Source of the DNA: Sphingomonas sp. AR_OL41 | GTDB lineage: Bacteria > Pseudomonadota > Alphaproteobacteria > Sphingomonadales > Sphingomonadaceae | Assembly (NCBI RefSeq): GCF_029911635.1 | Contig: NZ_JARYTI010000012.1 | Coordinates: 1-64,000, forward strand | Reading direction: 5' to 3' | DNA length: 64,000 bases | Part shown: one piece after another, positions 30,005 through 39,334 of the stretch | Numbering within the stretch: the stretch's first letter is position 1 | How the letters are laid out: each line of letters starts with the position of its first letter | Made by a program: the position numbers and the translations under genes | The notes under the pieces: model-generated | Told to the model about the DNA's origin: nothing | What the model saw: only the letters and a program-made list of their open reading frames with translations | Databases searched by the model: none

Positions 30005-30916
30005 ATGGCGACGATTCTCGGTGGCATCTTTTCCTCGCACGTTCCCGGCATCGGCGTGGCGATCGCGCGCGGGCTCCAGCAGGACCCGTATTGGAAGCCG
30101 TTCTTCGATGGCTTCGCGCCGGTGCAATCGTGGCTCGCGGCGATCAGGCCGACCACGGCGGTGGTGTTCTACAACGATCACGGGCTCAATTTCTTCCTCG
30201 ACAAGATGCCGACCTTCGCGGTCGGCGCTGCCGCCGAGTATAACAACGCCGATGAGGGCTGGGGGCTGACCCCGACCGCGCCGTTCGCGGGCGCGCCGGC
30301 GCTCAGCTGGCACATCATCGAGACGCTGGTCGATGCCGAGTTCGACGTGACGACCTGCCAGAAGATGCTGGTCGATCACGCGGTCACCATCCCCTGCGCG
30401 CTGGCCTGGCCGGGCGGCGCACCATGGCCGGTGCGCATCGTGCCGATCGCCATCAACACGGTGCAGCACCCGCTGCCCAGCCCGAAGCGCGTGCTCGCGC
30501 TCGGCCGCGCGGTCAACCGCGCGCTCGCGTCATGGGAAGGCGACGACCGCATCGTCGTGATGGGCACCGGCGGGCTGTCGCACCAGCTTGAAGGCGAACG
30601 CGCCGGCCATATCAACGTCGCCTATGACCGCTTCTGCATGGACAAGCTGACCGACGATCCCGCCGCGCTGGTCGCGCATAGCAGCCTCGACATCGTCGAG
30701 CTCGCCGGCAGCCAGGGCGTCGAGATACTCAACTGGATCGCGGCGCGCGGCGCACTCGGCGACGGCGCGCGCGAGGCCAGTCGCACCTACCACATCCCGA
30801 TCTCGAACACCGCCGCCGCGGTGATGTTGCTGGATCGGTCGGACGTGGTTTCGATTCCGGCACACGACGCCGCAGCCGAAGTTGTCGCTCAGGACAGCGC
30901 CCGCCACGCGACATAG
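30005..30916 (+). CDS. ligB: LigB-type catalytic subunit of class III extradiol dioxygenase
   Basis: The 303-residue protein is the Fe(II) catalytic subunit of a protocatechuate 4,5-dioxygenase-like enzyme. Iron ligand positions of LigB are kept: His in FSSHVPGIG, His in YNDHGLNFF, and the base His in GTGGLSHQLEGERAGHIN. Sequence similarity to Sphingobium LigB is high over the whole length as I recall it, but protocatechuate, gallate and 3-O-methylgallate enzymes cannot be told apart by eye. No other genes of the 4,5-cleavage path (ligC, ligI, ligJ, ligK, ligU) lie in the window. Its 3' end overlaps the TauE gene on the other strand by 28 bases. Confidence 0.88.
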   Translation: MATILGGIFSSHVPGIGVAIARGLQQDPYWKPFFDGFAPVQSWLAAIRPTTAVVFYNDHGLNFFLDKMPTFAVGAAAEYNNADEGWGLTPTAPFAGAPALSWHIIETLVDAEFDVTTCQKMLVDHAVTIPCALAWPGGAPWPVRIVPIAINTVQHPLPSPKRVLALGRAVNRALASWEGDDRIVVMGTGGLSHQLEGERAGHINVAYDRFCMDKLTDDPAALVAHSSLDIVELAGSQGVEILNWIAARGALGDGAREASRTYHIPISNTAAAVMLLDRSDVVSIPAHDAAAEVVAQDSARHAT

Positions 30917-31665
30917 CCCGCCGTTGCCAGCACCATCAGCGCAAAGATGGTGCGCGCCATGCCTGCCCGGTCCGCCAGCAGGCGGCCGATCGGAATAGCG
31001 GCGAGCGAGCCGATCGCCCCGCCGCCGACCAGCGCCGCGAACACCGGCCAGTCGACCAGCCCCGACACGGCATAGCTCGCGCTCGTCGCCGCGCCGAACA
31101 GCACCACCGAGACGAGCGACGAGGCGGCGGCATTGGCCAGTGTCATGCCAGTCGATGCCATCAGCCCCGGCACGATCAGGAAGCCGCCGCCGATGCCGAA
31201 AAAACCGGCCGCCAGCCCGGTGACCGCACCGGCCGGCGCCAGCTTCAGCGTCAGCGCGCCGGTCAGGCGAACGGCTGGGTCGCCATCGGCCTTGCGCGGC
31301 AGCAGCATCGATCCGCCGACCAGCGCCATCGCCAGCGCGAACCAGATGATCAGCTGACTGCCGTCGATCTGCTTGGCGATATGCGCGCCGATCAGCGACC
31401 CGCTCAGCCCCGCGCCGCCGAACACCAGCGCGCACGGCCACTTCACCCGCCCGGCGCGCGCCTGGACGAGCAAGCCGACTGCGGCATTGACCGCCACCGC
31501 CGCGGCCGAGGTGCCGATCGCGACGTGCGGATCGCGCACCCCGACGACATAGAGCAGCAGCGGCGTCGCCAGCACCGATCCGCCGCCGCCGAACACCGAC
31601 AGCAGCAGCCCGATGACCGCGCCGCCCGCCATCGCGGCGGGATAGGAAATGCTGCCGACGTCCAT
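30889..31665 (-). CDS. TauE/SafE-family permease, probable sulfite exporter
   Basis: The 258-residue membrane protein has the two-repeat TauE/SafE layout: an N-terminal GLLLSVFGGGGSVLATPLLLYVVG and a central AAGFFGIGGGFLIVPGLM, each opening one half, with about eight membrane helices. The family moves sulfur-containing anions. Lying downstream of a rhodanese and a BigR-like regulator, it most likely exports sulfite made from persulfide oxidation. It starts three bases after the rhodanese stop and is convergent with ligB, overlapping by 28 bases. Confidence 0.85.
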   Translation of the reverse strand: MDVGSISYPAAMAGGAVIGLLLSVFGGGGSVLATPLLLYVVGVRDPHVAIGTSAAAVAVNAAVGLLVQARAGRVKWPCALVFGGAGLSGSLIGAHIAKQIDGSQLIIWFALAMALVGGSMLLPRKADGDPAVRLTGALTLKLAPAGAVTGLAAGFFGIGGGFLIVPGLMASTGMTLANAAASSLVSVVLFGAATSASYAVSGLVDWPVFAALVGGGAIGSLAAIPIGRLLADRAGMARTIFALMVLATAGYVAWRALS

Positions 31666-31668
31666 CGC

Positions 31669-32202
31669 TCAGGCCGCGACCGGGCGGTTCCACGGCAGCA
31701 GCGCGAGCAGCCGCGCCATCCCGCAGAATCCGCTGACCCCGGCAAAGGCCAGCCCGGCGCCGACGAACGCCGACAGGCCGAAAAAGGCCGGGGAGACCAG
31801 CCAGCCGAGCAGCACGCCGGCCAGCACCAGCGACCCCGCGACGATCTGCACCTGGCGCATCATCTCGAGCGGCGCCTTACGATTGGCCTCGACCGGCAGG
31901 CCGGCGCGTTCCCATGCGTCGAGCCCGCCCGTCACGACATAGGCCGCGCCGCCCAGCGGCGCCGCGAGCCGCGCAGCATTGGCGGTGGTGCGCATGCCCG
32001 AGCGGCAGGTGTAGATCACCTCCGTCCCGGCCGTCTCGGGCAGCGCCACGCCTTCGAAGCGCGACAGCGGGCGAGAGAGCGCGCCGGGGATGTGGCGGCG
32101 CGCGAATTCGTCATCCTCGCGAATGTCGATCAGCAGCGCGTGATCCTCGCGGACCCGCGCCTCGACCGCCTCAGGCGCCAGCGGGATCAGTGACTTGGGC
32201 AT
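31669..32202 (-). CDS. Rhodanese domain protein with C-terminal membrane hairpin (DUF2892-like)
   Basis: The 177-residue protein has a single rhodanese domain (about 1-105) with the active-site loop CRSGMRTT, the Cys carrying persulfide sulfur. The C-terminal part (about 115-172) has two hydrophobic helices (VAGSLVLAGVLLGWLVSPAFF; SAFVGAGLAFAGVSGFCGMA), so the domain is tied to the inner membrane. Such fusions are common in BigR-type sulfide operons, where they move sulfur between persulfide dioxygenase and acceptors. The gene overlaps the regulator gene by 32 bases and precedes the TauE permease by three. Confidence 0.88.
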   Translation of the reverse strand: MPKSLIPLAPEAVEARVREDHALLIDIREDDEFARRHIPGALSRPLSRFEGVALPETAGTEVIYTCRSGMRTTANAARLAAPLGGAAYVVTGGLDAWERAGLPVEANRKAPLEMMRQVQIVAGSLVLAGVLLGWLVSPAFFGLSAFVGAGLAFAGVSGFCGMARLLALLPWNRPVAA

Positions 32203-32530
32203 GGGGAGTCTCCACATCGTCGGGGCAGAAGATCGCAGCCAGCGTCGCCATCACCTGCGCCGCGGCAGGGTCGGCGATGCGATAATAGATCGACAGACCG
32301 TCGCGGCGCGTGGCGACGAGCCCGTCGCTGCGCAGCACGGCGAGATGTTGCGACAAAGCGGACTGCGACACGCCGATCAGCGGCTGTAATTCGCCCACCG
32401 CGCGTTCGCCGCCGGTCAGCTGGCACAGGATCATAAGCCGCCGCTCGCTCGCCAGCGCGCGCAGCAGGCGCGCGGCGGCGGCGGCATTCTCCTTGAAGCG
32501 GTCGGCATCGAAGTTTGCGGGGTCGATCAT
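32171..32530 (-). CDS. ArsR-family persulfide-responsive repressor (BigR/SqrR type)
   Basis: The 119-residue winged-helix regulator has an ArsR DNA-recognition helix (VSQSALSQHLAVLRSDGLVATRRDG). Cysteines C36 and C102 are 66 residues apart, as in BigR (C42 and C108), where they form a polysulfide bridge on sensing persulfide. No metal-binding CXC motif of ArsR/SmtB is seen. It is the first gene of a three-gene operon (regulator, rhodanese, permease), divergent from the persulfide dioxygenase, with a 68-base AT-rich gap. I infer that it represses both transcripts and is released by persulfides. Confidence 0.88.
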   Translation of the reverse strand: MIDPANFDADRFKENAAAAARLLRALASERRLMILCQLTGGERAVGELQPLIGVSQSALSQHLAVLRSDGLVATRRDGLSIYYRIADPAAAQVMATLAAIFCPDDVETPHAQVTDPAGA

Positions 32531-32533
32531 GGC

Positions 32534-32579
32534 CCAAATATATGCATTGTATCTAAATTAGCAAGACCTTATATATTGG
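32534..32579. promoter_or_regulatory. AT-rich divergent control region with candidate regulator operator
   Basis: The gap between the regulator and the dioxygenase is strikingly AT-rich against the GC-rich surroundings. An inverted repeat CCAAATATAT (32534-32543) and ATATATTGG (32571-32579) flanks TGTATCTAAATTAGCAAG. BigR is known to bind AT-rich palindromes overlapping the promoter, so this is the expected operator and divergent promoter site. The exact half-sites are not proven. Confidence 0.6.
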
Positions 32580-32598
32580 CCGAAGAGGAGCCACGGCC

Positions 32599-33459
32599 AT
32601 GAACCCCAACGTCCAGACATTCTTCGATCCCGCGACCTTCACCGCGACGCACCTGGTCAGTGACCCCGCGACGGGCGTAGCCGCGATCATCGATCCGGTG
32701 CTCGACTTCGAGCCCAAGGGCGGCAAGCTCTCCACGACCTCGGCCGATGCCGTGCTACAGGCGGTCGCGGATCAAGGGCTGTCGCTGGCCTATGTGCTTG
32801 AAACCCACGCCCATGCCGATCACCTGTCGGCCGGCGACCATATCCGCCGCCGCACCGGGACAAGGCTCGTCATCGGCAAGCACATCGCCGACGTGCAGCG
32901 CGTCTTCGCCCCGATGTTCGATGCCGATGACGTGCCGACCGACGGCCGCCAGTTCGACATCCTGCTCGGCGAGGGCGACAGCCTGCCGCTCGGCGAACTG
33001 ACGATCGGCGTGCTGCACACGCCCGGCCACACCCCGGCTTGCAACAGCTATCTCATCGGCGACGCGGCCTTTGTTGGGGACACGCTGTTCATGCCCGACT
33101 ATGGCACCGCGCGCAGTGACTTCCCGGGCGGCGATGCGCGCACGCTCTACCGCTCGATCCAGAAAATCCTCGCACTGCCGCCGGCGACGCGCGTCTTCGT
33201 CGGGCACGACTATCTTCCCGCCGGTCGCTCCGACTATCGCTGGGAGACGACGGTGGCCGCCGAGGCTGCCGACAACGTCCATGTCGGTGGTCAAGCGTCG
33301 GAGGACGGCTTCGTCGCGATGCGTGAGGCGCGCGACCGCACGCTGGCGCCGCCGACGCTCATCCTCCCCGCGCTGCAGGTCAACATCCGCGGCGGCGCGC
33401 TGCCACCGGCCTCACCGTCGGGCAAGGTGTTCCTGAAGTTGCCGGTGACTTTCGCCTAG
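32599..33459 (+). CDS. blh: Persulfide dioxygenase (ETHE1/Blh-type metallo-beta-lactamase fold)
   Basis: The 286-residue enzyme has the metal motif H70-A-H72-A-D74-H75, H in HTPGHTPACNSYLIG, and D in FVGDTLFMPDYGTARSDFPGG, with a further HDY. This is the ETHE1-like pattern that oxidises glutathione persulfide to sulfite with one non-heme iron. The N-terminal NVQTFFDPATFTATHLVSDP is typical of Blh from BigR operons. It is divergent from the regulator, so the set makes sulfite in the cell and probably exports it through the TauE protein. Its last four bases overlap folA on the other strand. Confidence 0.93.
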   Translation: MNPNVQTFFDPATFTATHLVSDPATGVAAIIDPVLDFEPKGGKLSTTSADAVLQAVADQGLSLAYVLETHAHADHLSAGDHIRRRTGTRLVIGKHIADVQRVFAPMFDADDVPTDGRQFDILLGEGDSLPLGELTIGVLHTPGHTPACNSYLIGDAAFVGDTLFMPDYGTARSDFPGGDARTLYRSIQKILALPPATRVFVGHDYLPAGRSDYRWETTVAAEAADNVHVGGQASEDGFVAMREARDRTLAPPTLILPALQVNIRGGALPPASPSGKVFLKLPVTFA

Positions 33460-33935
33460 TCGGCGCGACGGGCCAGGGTGATGAAGGCGTAAGCCGGAAG
33501 GTCGCCGACCGCCGGATGATCCTCGCGGCCGACTTCCTCCCAATCGTCCTGATCCAACTGGAAGGTCGTGTCGCCGTCATAGCGCTCCAGGATCGTCGTG
33601 ACTTCGGCGCGGTCGGCGATATCCTCGAACAGCGCGAAGACCTCGGCGCCGCCGATCACCATCACCTCACCCGGCCCGGCCAGCGCCAGCGCGTCCGCCA
33701 GGGTCGATGCGGTTTCCGCGCCCGGCGCCGACCAGCCTGCGTCGCGGGTCAGGACGATGTGGCGGCGGCCAGGTAGCGGGGCGGGGAAGCTCTCGAAGGT
33801 CTTGCGCCCCATGATCATCGGCTTTCCCATGGTCAGCGCCTTGAAGTGCCTGAGGTCGGCGGGCAGGCGCCAGGGCAGCGTGCCGCCGCGGCCGATCACG
33901 CCATTCTCGGCATGCGCGAACACCAGCGTGATCAC
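33456..33935 (-). CDS. folA: Dihydrofolate reductase
   Basis: The 159-residue enzyme reduces dihydrofolate with NADPH. Seen are [23 protein letters not shown] with the substrate-binding acidic residue, [10 protein letters not shown], and [10 protein letters not shown] (NADPH site). It overlaps thyA by four bases, the frequent thyA-folA pairing that restores the folate used in dTMP synthesis. Confidence 0.95.
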   Translation of the reverse strand: MITLVFAHAENGVIGRGGTLPWRLPADLRHFKALTMGKPMIMGRKTFESFPAPLPGRRHIVLTRDAGWSAPGAETASTLADALALAGPGEVMVIGGAEVFALFEDIADRAEVTTILERYDGDTTFQLDQDDWEEVGREDHPAVGDLPAYAFITLARRAD

Positions 33936-34726
33936 ACTGCCACCGCCGCCTTGATGTGGGGTTGGGCGACATAGCCGTTCAGCGCGAAATCCTCATATTC
34001 ATAGGCGTCGATCGCCGGCGGGTGGCGCAGGATGGTGAGCGTGGGCAGCGGCCCCGGCACGCGCGTCAGCTGCTCGCGCGCCTGGTCGAGATGGTTCGAA
34101 TAGAGATGGCAGTCGCCGCCGGTCCAGATGAACTCGCCCGGCTCCAGCCCGCATTGCTGGGCGAGGATATGGGTGAGCAGCGCGTAGCTGGCGATGTTGA
34201 ACGGCACGCCGAGGAAGATGTCGGCCGAGCGCTGGTAGAGCTGCAGGCTCAGCCGGCCATTGGCGACATGCGTCTGGAACAGGCAGTGGCACGGCGCCAG
34301 CGCCATGGCGTGGAGATCGCCGGGGTTCCACGCCGAAACGATCTGTCGGCGCGACGCGGGGCTGGTCCTGATCTGTTCGATCAGCTCAGCGATCTGATCG
34401 ATATGGCGGCCGTCGGTCGTTTCCCAGTCGCGCCACTGCTTGCCATAGACCGGGCCGAGATCGCCCGTCGCGTCGGCCCATTCGTCCCAGATGCTGACCT
34501 TGCGGTCGCGCAGCCACTGTACGTTGGTGTCGCCGCGCAGGAACCACAGCAGCTCGACGATGATCGAGCGCAGGTGGAGCTTCTTGGTGGTCAACACCGG
34601 AAAGCCATCGGCAAGGTCGAAGCGCATCTGGTGGCCGAACACCGACAGCGTGCCCGTGCCGGTGCGGTCCATCTGCGCTACGCCGGTGTCGAGCACGCGC
34701 TGCATCAGGTCGAGATATTGGCGCAT
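33932..34726 (-). CDS. thyA: Thymidylate synthase
   Basis: The 264-residue enzyme makes dTMP from dUMP and methylene-tetrahydrofolate. Key segments are [18 protein letters not shown], the nucleophile Cys in [29 protein letters not shown] and GDCHLYSNH. It is one base downstream of the methyltransferase gene and overlaps folA, so the set is one operon. Confidence 0.96.
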   Translation of the reverse strand: MRQYLDLMQRVLDTGVAQMDRTGTGTLSVFGHQMRFDLADGFPVLTTKKLHLRSIIVELLWFLRGDTNVQWLRDRKVSIWDEWADATGDLGPVYGKQWRDWETTDGRHIDQIAELIEQIRTSPASRRQIVSAWNPGDLHAMALAPCHCLFQTHVANGRLSLQLYQRSADIFLGVPFNIASYALLTHILAQQCGLEPGEFIWTGGDCHLYSNHLDQAREQLTRVPGPLPTLTILRHPPAIDAYEYEDFALNGYVAQPHIKAAVAV

Positions 34727-34727
34727 C

Positions 34728-35477
34728 TCAGTTCGCCCCCAGCTTGCACGGCTTGATCGCCGCCGGCTCGGGGCGCGGACCCGTGGCGCGGAACATCGCG
34801 AGATAACCGCCGGCCGACGGCATGTCCTGCATCGCCACCTGGGTATAGCCGACCGCGGCGAACTCGCATTTCAGCAAAGCGGGGGGCGTCCCGTGATATT
34901 GCGTCGGGCGGTTGGCATCGACCACGACGATCAACCCGCCAGTCCGCAGCGACGGGCGCATGCGCCACAGGAATGCATAGGGCTGCTGGATCTCATGGTA
35001 CATGTGGACCATCAGCACGCGGTCGAAACTGTTGTCGGGGAGCTTGGGGTCGTCTGGTTCGCCGAGCCGCACGCTGACATTGTCGAGCCGCTCGCGCGCT
35101 GCGCGCTGGGCCAGCGCGTCACGCACCTCGGGGACGATGTCCTCGGCGAGCACGCGCCCGTTCTTGCCGACGCGCGCGGCGAGGCGGATCGTGTAATAAC
35201 CCTCACCGGCGCCGATATCAGCGACGGTCATGCCGGGCTTGATTCCCGAGCGGTCCATCACCGTGCCGGCCTCGTTGAGCCGGTCGCGCGCTTCCTCGTT
35301 CGACCAGCGCGGCGAGACGATCTTCGCCACCGGGCGATCGGCGGCAGGGAAGGGGCCGGGCTCGCTGGTGCCGCTCTTGAACAGCGGGGTCGAGCCGTCG
35401 CATGCGGCGAGGAGAAGGGCTAACCCCAGCCCAAGCACCGTCGTCGTCGAGCGCAGGTAGGAAAAGCCCGCGATCAA
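34728..35477 (-). CDS. Class I SAM-dependent methyltransferase with lipoprotein-type signal
   Basis: The 249-residue protein has a hydrophobic N-terminus ending in the lipobox LLAAC (C26), then a Rossmann methyltransferase with motif [17 protein letters not shown] and later [12 protein letters not shown]. The target is unknown. I chose the TTG at 35477: GGAGG lies seven bases before it and it overlaps the prfB stop, so translation would be coupled. A GTG at 35438 is an alternative and would shorten the signal. A secreted SAM-dependent enzyme is odd because no SAM is expected in the periplasm; see findings. Confidence 0.72.
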   Translation of the reverse strand: MIAGFSYLRSTTTVLGLGLALLLAACDGSTPLFKSGTSEPGPFPAADRPVAKIVSPRWSNEEARDRLNEAGTVMDRSGIKPGMTVADIGAGEGYYTIRLAARVGKNGRVLAEDIVPEVRDALAQRAARERLDNVSVRLGEPDDPKLPDNSFDRVLMVHMYHEIQQPYAFLWRMRPSLRTGGLIVVVDANRPTQYHGTPPALLKCEFAAVGYTQVAMQDMPSAGGYLAMFRATGPRPEPAAIKPCKLGAN

Positions 35478-36601
35478 TCGACGTCCTCCACCTCGACGGT
35501 CTCGCCGGTGACGCGCTGCGACAAGGCGGCGGCCATGAACTTGTCGAGATCGCCGTCGAGCACGTCGGACGGGCTGGTCGAGGTCGCGCCGGTGCGCAGG
35601 TCCTTCACCAGCTGATAGGGCTGGAGCACATAGGAGCGGATCTGATGGCCCCAGCCGATATCGGTCTTGGTCGCGTTCTCGGCATTGGCCACCGCCTCGC
35701 GCTCGGCCAGTTCGCGCTCGTACAGGCGGGCGCGTAGCTGGTTGAACGCCTCGGCCTTGTTCTTGTGCTGGCTGCGCTGGTTCTGGCACTGCACGACGAT
35801 GCCGGTCGGCAGATGCGTGATGCGCACCGCGGAGTCGGTGGTGTTGATGTGCTGCCCGCCCGCGCCCGAGGCGCGATAGGTGTCGATGCGCAGGTCGGCG
35901 TCGTTGACCTCGACCTCGATATTGTCGTCGATCACCGGATAGACCCACACCGAGGAGAAGCTGGTGTGGCGGCGCGCTGCGCTGTCATAGGGGCTGATGC
36001 GGACGAGGCGGTGGACGCCGCTCTCGGTCTTGGCATAGCCGAAGGCATTCTCGCCCTTGATCAGCAAGGTCGCCGACTTGATGCCGGCTTGCTCGCCGGC
36101 ATGATAGTCGACCAGCTCGACCTTCATGCCGTGGCGCTCGGCCCAGCGCGTATACATGCGCTGGAGCATCTCGGCCCAGTCCTGGCTCTCGGTGCCACCG
36201 GCGCCGGCGTTGATCTCGATATAGCTGTCGTTCGCATCGGCCTCGCCGGCGAGCAGCGCCTTGATCTTGTCGGCCTCGGCGCGCGTGGCGAGTTCGCCGA
36301 GGCTGGCGACCGCCTCGGTCTCCATCTCGGTGTCGCCCTCGGCCTCGGCCATCTCGATCAACTCAACCGTGTCTGACAGCTCGCTCTCGATCGCGCGCGT
36401 CGCGGTGATTGCCTCGTCGAGCCGGCGACGCTCGCGCATCACCTCCTGTGCGGCCTTGGGATCGTTCCACAGCGCCTGGTCCTCGACGCGCGCGTTGAGT
36501 TCGTCGAGCCGGCGCAGCGCGCGGTCCCAATCGAGGAAGCGGCGCAGCAGCGCGAGCGCGGCATTGATCGTGTCGACATGTGCCTGCGCTTCGGCGCGCA
36601 T
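35474..36601 (-). CDS. prfB: Peptide chain release factor 2
   Basis: The 375-residue factor ends translation at UGA and UAA. The catalytic GGQ sits in [15 protein letters not shown], and the stop-reading loop has SPY ([15 protein letters not shown]) rather than the SPF of E. coli, which I believe is usual in alphaproteobacteria. The gene is one continuous frame, so there is no programmed frameshift as in E. coli prfB. It is about 125 bases downstream of PBP1A and overlaps the methyltransferase gene. Confidence 0.95.
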   Translation of the reverse strand: MRAEAQAHVDTINAALALLRRFLDWDRALRRLDELNARVEDQALWNDPKAAQEVMRERRRLDEAITATRAIESELSDTVELIEMAEAEGDTEMETEAVASLGELATRAEADKIKALLAGEADANDSYIEINAGAGGTESQDWAEMLQRMYTRWAERHGMKVELVDYHAGEQAGIKSATLLIKGENAFGYAKTESGVHRLVRISPYDSAARRHTSFSSVWVYPVIDDNIEVEVNDADLRIDTYRASGAGGQHINTTDSAVRITHLPTGIVVQCQNQRSQHKNKAEAFNQLRARLYERELAEREAVANAENATKTDIGWGHQIRSYVLQPYQLVKDLRTGATSTSPSDVLDGDLDKFMAAALSQRVTGETVEVEDVD

Positions 36602-36726
36602 GGGGAAACTCCAACTCTAACTATCTCTGGCGCATGCGAGATCGGATGCGCCGGTGTCGCAACCACTTCTAGGCAAGGCCCGGTCAGGTCGCAACGGCGG
36701 GGGTGGCAGGGTATATGGGGTGCCGG

Positions 36727-39243
36727 TCAGTAAATGCCGCCCTGGCGTTGCAGGAAATCGCTGTCGCGCGGCCCGTCCTTCTTCGCGGTCGGTGCCGCCT
36801 TGGGCGCGGCGGTGGCCGGCAGATCGGTGCGCTGCGCCGCGCGGCGAGGTTCGCTCTCGGGCTTGAAGGCTTCCCAGATCACCGATGACAGCGGATCGTC
36901 CGACGGCCAGGCGCCGAACACCGGCTTGCCCGAGGCGCGGTCGATCCGCACCATGCGCATGCCCTCGGGCGCGCGGAACGGGATCTTCTCCATCCCCTCA
37001 TAGGCCTTGAGCGCGAACTCCTTGAAGATCGGCGCGGCGAGCGTACCGCCCTGGGCATAGCCACCCAGGCTGGTCGGGGTGTCATAGCCCATATAGATGC
37101 CGCCGATCAGCTGCGGCGTGCCGCCGATGAACCACACATCGGTTGGGCCGCTGTTGGTGCCGGTCTTGCCGAACATCGGGCGGTTGAGATCGCGCAGCAC
37201 GGTGGCGGTGCCGCGCTGGATCACACCCTCGGCGATGTGCACCATCTGATAGGCGCTCATCGCATCGACCACCTGCTTGCCGCGCGTCACCGGGCGCGGC
37301 ATCGGCTTGCCGTCCCACTTCGCCATGTTGCAACGATCGCACGGGCGCCAGTTCTCCGGCCAGATCACCTTGCCGTGGCGGTTCTGGACGAAATCGATCA
37401 GCGTCGGGGCGTGCGCGCGGCCCTGGTTGGCGAGGATCGTATAGGCGTTGACCATGCGCGACACGGTGGTCTCGCCGGCGCCGAGCGCGAAGGCTGGATA
37501 GGGCGGATATTTGCCGACGCCGATGCGGTCCATCAGGCTGACGACATGGTCCATGCCGACGGTGGTCGCGGCGCGCACCGTCATCAGGTTGCGCGATTGC
37601 TCGACGCCCCAGCGCATGGTGTGCGGGCCGGAGCCCTGGCCGCCGCCAAAGTTGCGGAAGCATTTCTGGCCGAGCTTGGCGCCCTGATAGAAGCAGAAGG
37701 GCGCGTCCATGATGATCGTTGCCGGGGTCAGCCCCTGCGCCAGCGCGGCGGCATAGACGATCGGCTTGATCGTCGAGCCCGGTTGGCGCTGCGCCTGGGT
37801 CGCGCGGTTGAACGACTGGATGGTGGCGTCGAAGCCGCCTTGCATGGCGAGCACGCGGCCGGTCTGCGGCTCCTCCACGACGAAGGCGCCGGAAATCTTG
37901 GGGATGGCGCGGAGCGCGAAATTGCCGCCCTCGGGCGCGACGGCGATGACGTCGCCGACCTTGAGCGCATCGAAGGCGGTGCCGCCGACGCCGCGCACCG
38001 GCATCTGCGCGGCGTAGCGCGGCAGCGTGCCGGTCTGCCCGTTGGTGAAGCCGAGTGTGGCGTTGCCGCCGTCGATCGCGACGACCAGCGCGGCGCGCCA
38101 GTCCTGATAGTCGAGCGAGATGTTGGTGTTGAGCAGCGGCGGCAGCCAGTTGGCGCCGGCGATCTCGACATGGCGCAGCGGGCCGTTCCAGCCGCGCCCG
38201 CGATCGTAGCGGATCAGGCCGTCGCGCAGCGCGGTCTGGGCATATTCCTGCAGCTTCGGGTCGAGCGAAGTGCGCACCCACAGCCCGCCGGAATAGACGC
38301 TGTACGGCCCGGCGCGATCGTCCTCGCCGAACTTGTCGATCAGCTGGCGGCGCACTTCCTCGACGAAATAGCCACCACCGGCGATCTCGCTGTGCGGCGT
38401 CTGGCGCGGCACGGTGCCCAGCGGCTCGGCCATCGCGCTGTCATGCTGCGCCTGGTCGATGAAGCTGTTCTTGAGCATCTCGTCGAGCACATATTTGCGG
38501 CGTGCCAGCGCGCGATCCGGGTGGCGCACCGGATCGTAGTTGGACGGCCCCTTGGGCAGGATCGCGAGATAGGCGAGTTGCGCCAGATCGAGCTGGTTGA
38601 TGTCCTTGTCGAAATAGGCGTAGCTTGCCGCCGCGACGCCGAACGCATTGCGGCCCAGCGCGATCTGGTTGAGGTACAGCTCGAGGATCTGCTGCTTGGT
38701 CAGCGTATCCTCGATGCGATAGGCGAGCAGCGCTTCCTTGATCTTGCGCGTCGCCGAATAGCTGTTGCCGATCAGCAGGTTCTTGGCGACCTGCTGGGTG
38801 ATGGTCGATCCGCCCCTGGCGCGGCGGCCCGAGCCCATCTTGGAGACATAGTCGATCACCGCGCCGGCCATGCCGGGATAGTCGACGCCGTGATGCTCGA
38901 AGAAGGATTTGTCCTCGGCAGCGAGGAAGGCGCGGATCAGCAGCGGCGGATATTCCTCGAACGACAGCTCGACGCGACGTTCGCGGGCATAGCTGTGGAT
39001 CGGCAGGCCATCGACGCCGCGGACATTGGTCGGCAGCGGCGGCTCATAGGTGCGCAGCTTGTCGACCGAGGGCAGATCGCTGGCGAAGATGTACCAGAAG
39101 ATCGCCCAGGCGATCGCCAGCAACACGCCGAGCACGGCGAGCGTCTTGACCCACCAGCGCGCCCATGCCTGCTGCGCGAAACCGGCAATGCCACCGACCT
39201 CGCGGCGGATGCGGAAGTTCACGGAGGATTCGGGGCTGCTCAT
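36727..39243 (-). CDS. mrcA: Penicillin-binding protein 1A (bifunctional glycosyltransferase/transpeptidase)
   Basis: The 838-residue enzyme polymerises and cross-links peptidoglycan. A membrane anchor lies at about 34-55 (TLAVLGVLLAIAWAIFWYIF). The GT51 domain has AAEDKSFFEHHG, GGSTITQQVAKNLL and RKIKEALLAYRIE. The transpeptidase domain has SxxK in PGSTIKP, SRN, and KTGTNSG. The C-terminus is Ala/Pro/Lys-rich. The ATG at 39243 opens a conserved N-terminus; longer upstream frames are not supported. In many alphaproteobacteria this gene follows the amidase amiC directly; here a 5 kb segment separates them. Confidence 0.95.
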   Translation of the reverse strand: MSSPESSVNFRIRREVGGIAGFAQQAWARWWVKTLAVLGVLLAIAWAIFWYIFASDLPSVDKLRTYEPPLPTNVRGVDGLPIHSYARERRVELSFEEYPPLLIRAFLAAEDKSFFEHHGVDYPGMAGAVIDYVSKMGSGRRARGGSTITQQVAKNLLIGNSYSATRKIKEALLAYRIEDTLTKQQILELYLNQIALGRNAFGVAAASYAYFDKDINQLDLAQLAYLAILPKGPSNYDPVRHPDRALARRKYVLDEMLKNSFIDQAQHDSAMAEPLGTVPRQTPHSEIAGGGYFVEEVRRQLIDKFGEDDRAGPYSVYSGGLWVRTSLDPKLQEYAQTALRDGLIRYDRGRGWNGPLRHVEIAGANWLPPLLNTNISLDYQDWRAALVVAIDGGNATLGFTNGQTGTLPRYAAQMPVRGVGGTAFDALKVGDVIAVAPEGGNFALRAIPKISGAFVVEEPQTGRVLAMQGGFDATIQSFNRATQAQRQPGSTIKPIVYAAALAQGLTPATIIMDAPFCFYQGAKLGQKCFRNFGGGQGSGPHTMRWGVEQSRNLMTVRAATTVGMDHVVSLMDRIGVGKYPPYPAFALGAGETTVSRMVNAYTILANQGRAHAPTLIDFVQNRHGKVIWPENWRPCDRCNMAKWDGKPMPRPVTRGKQVVDAMSAYQMVHIAEGVIQRGTATVLRDLNRPMFGKTGTNSGPTDVWFIGGTPQLIGGIYMGYDTPTSLGGYAQGGTLAAPIFKEFALKAYEGMEKIPFRAPEGMRMVRIDRASGKPVFGAWPSDDPLSSVIWEAFKPESEPRRAAQRTDLPATAAPKAAPTAKKDGPRDSDFLQRQGGIY

Positions 39244-39334
39244 CGGGGCTGACGCTCTAGCAAGTTTCGCGGGCGTTGCCAGCCGGTGTTGCGGCTGATC
39301 TGGGACAATCGCGCGTGTGCCGCCGGCAGCCGCC

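Noticed and set aside
35474..36601. Programmed frameshift in prfB
   Set aside because: The gene is a single continuous frame from ATG to stop, and no in-frame TGA near codon 26 is present.
37237..39252. 671-codon plus-strand frame across PBP1A
   Set aside because: Antisense shadow of a clear gene with intact catalytic motifs on the minus strand.
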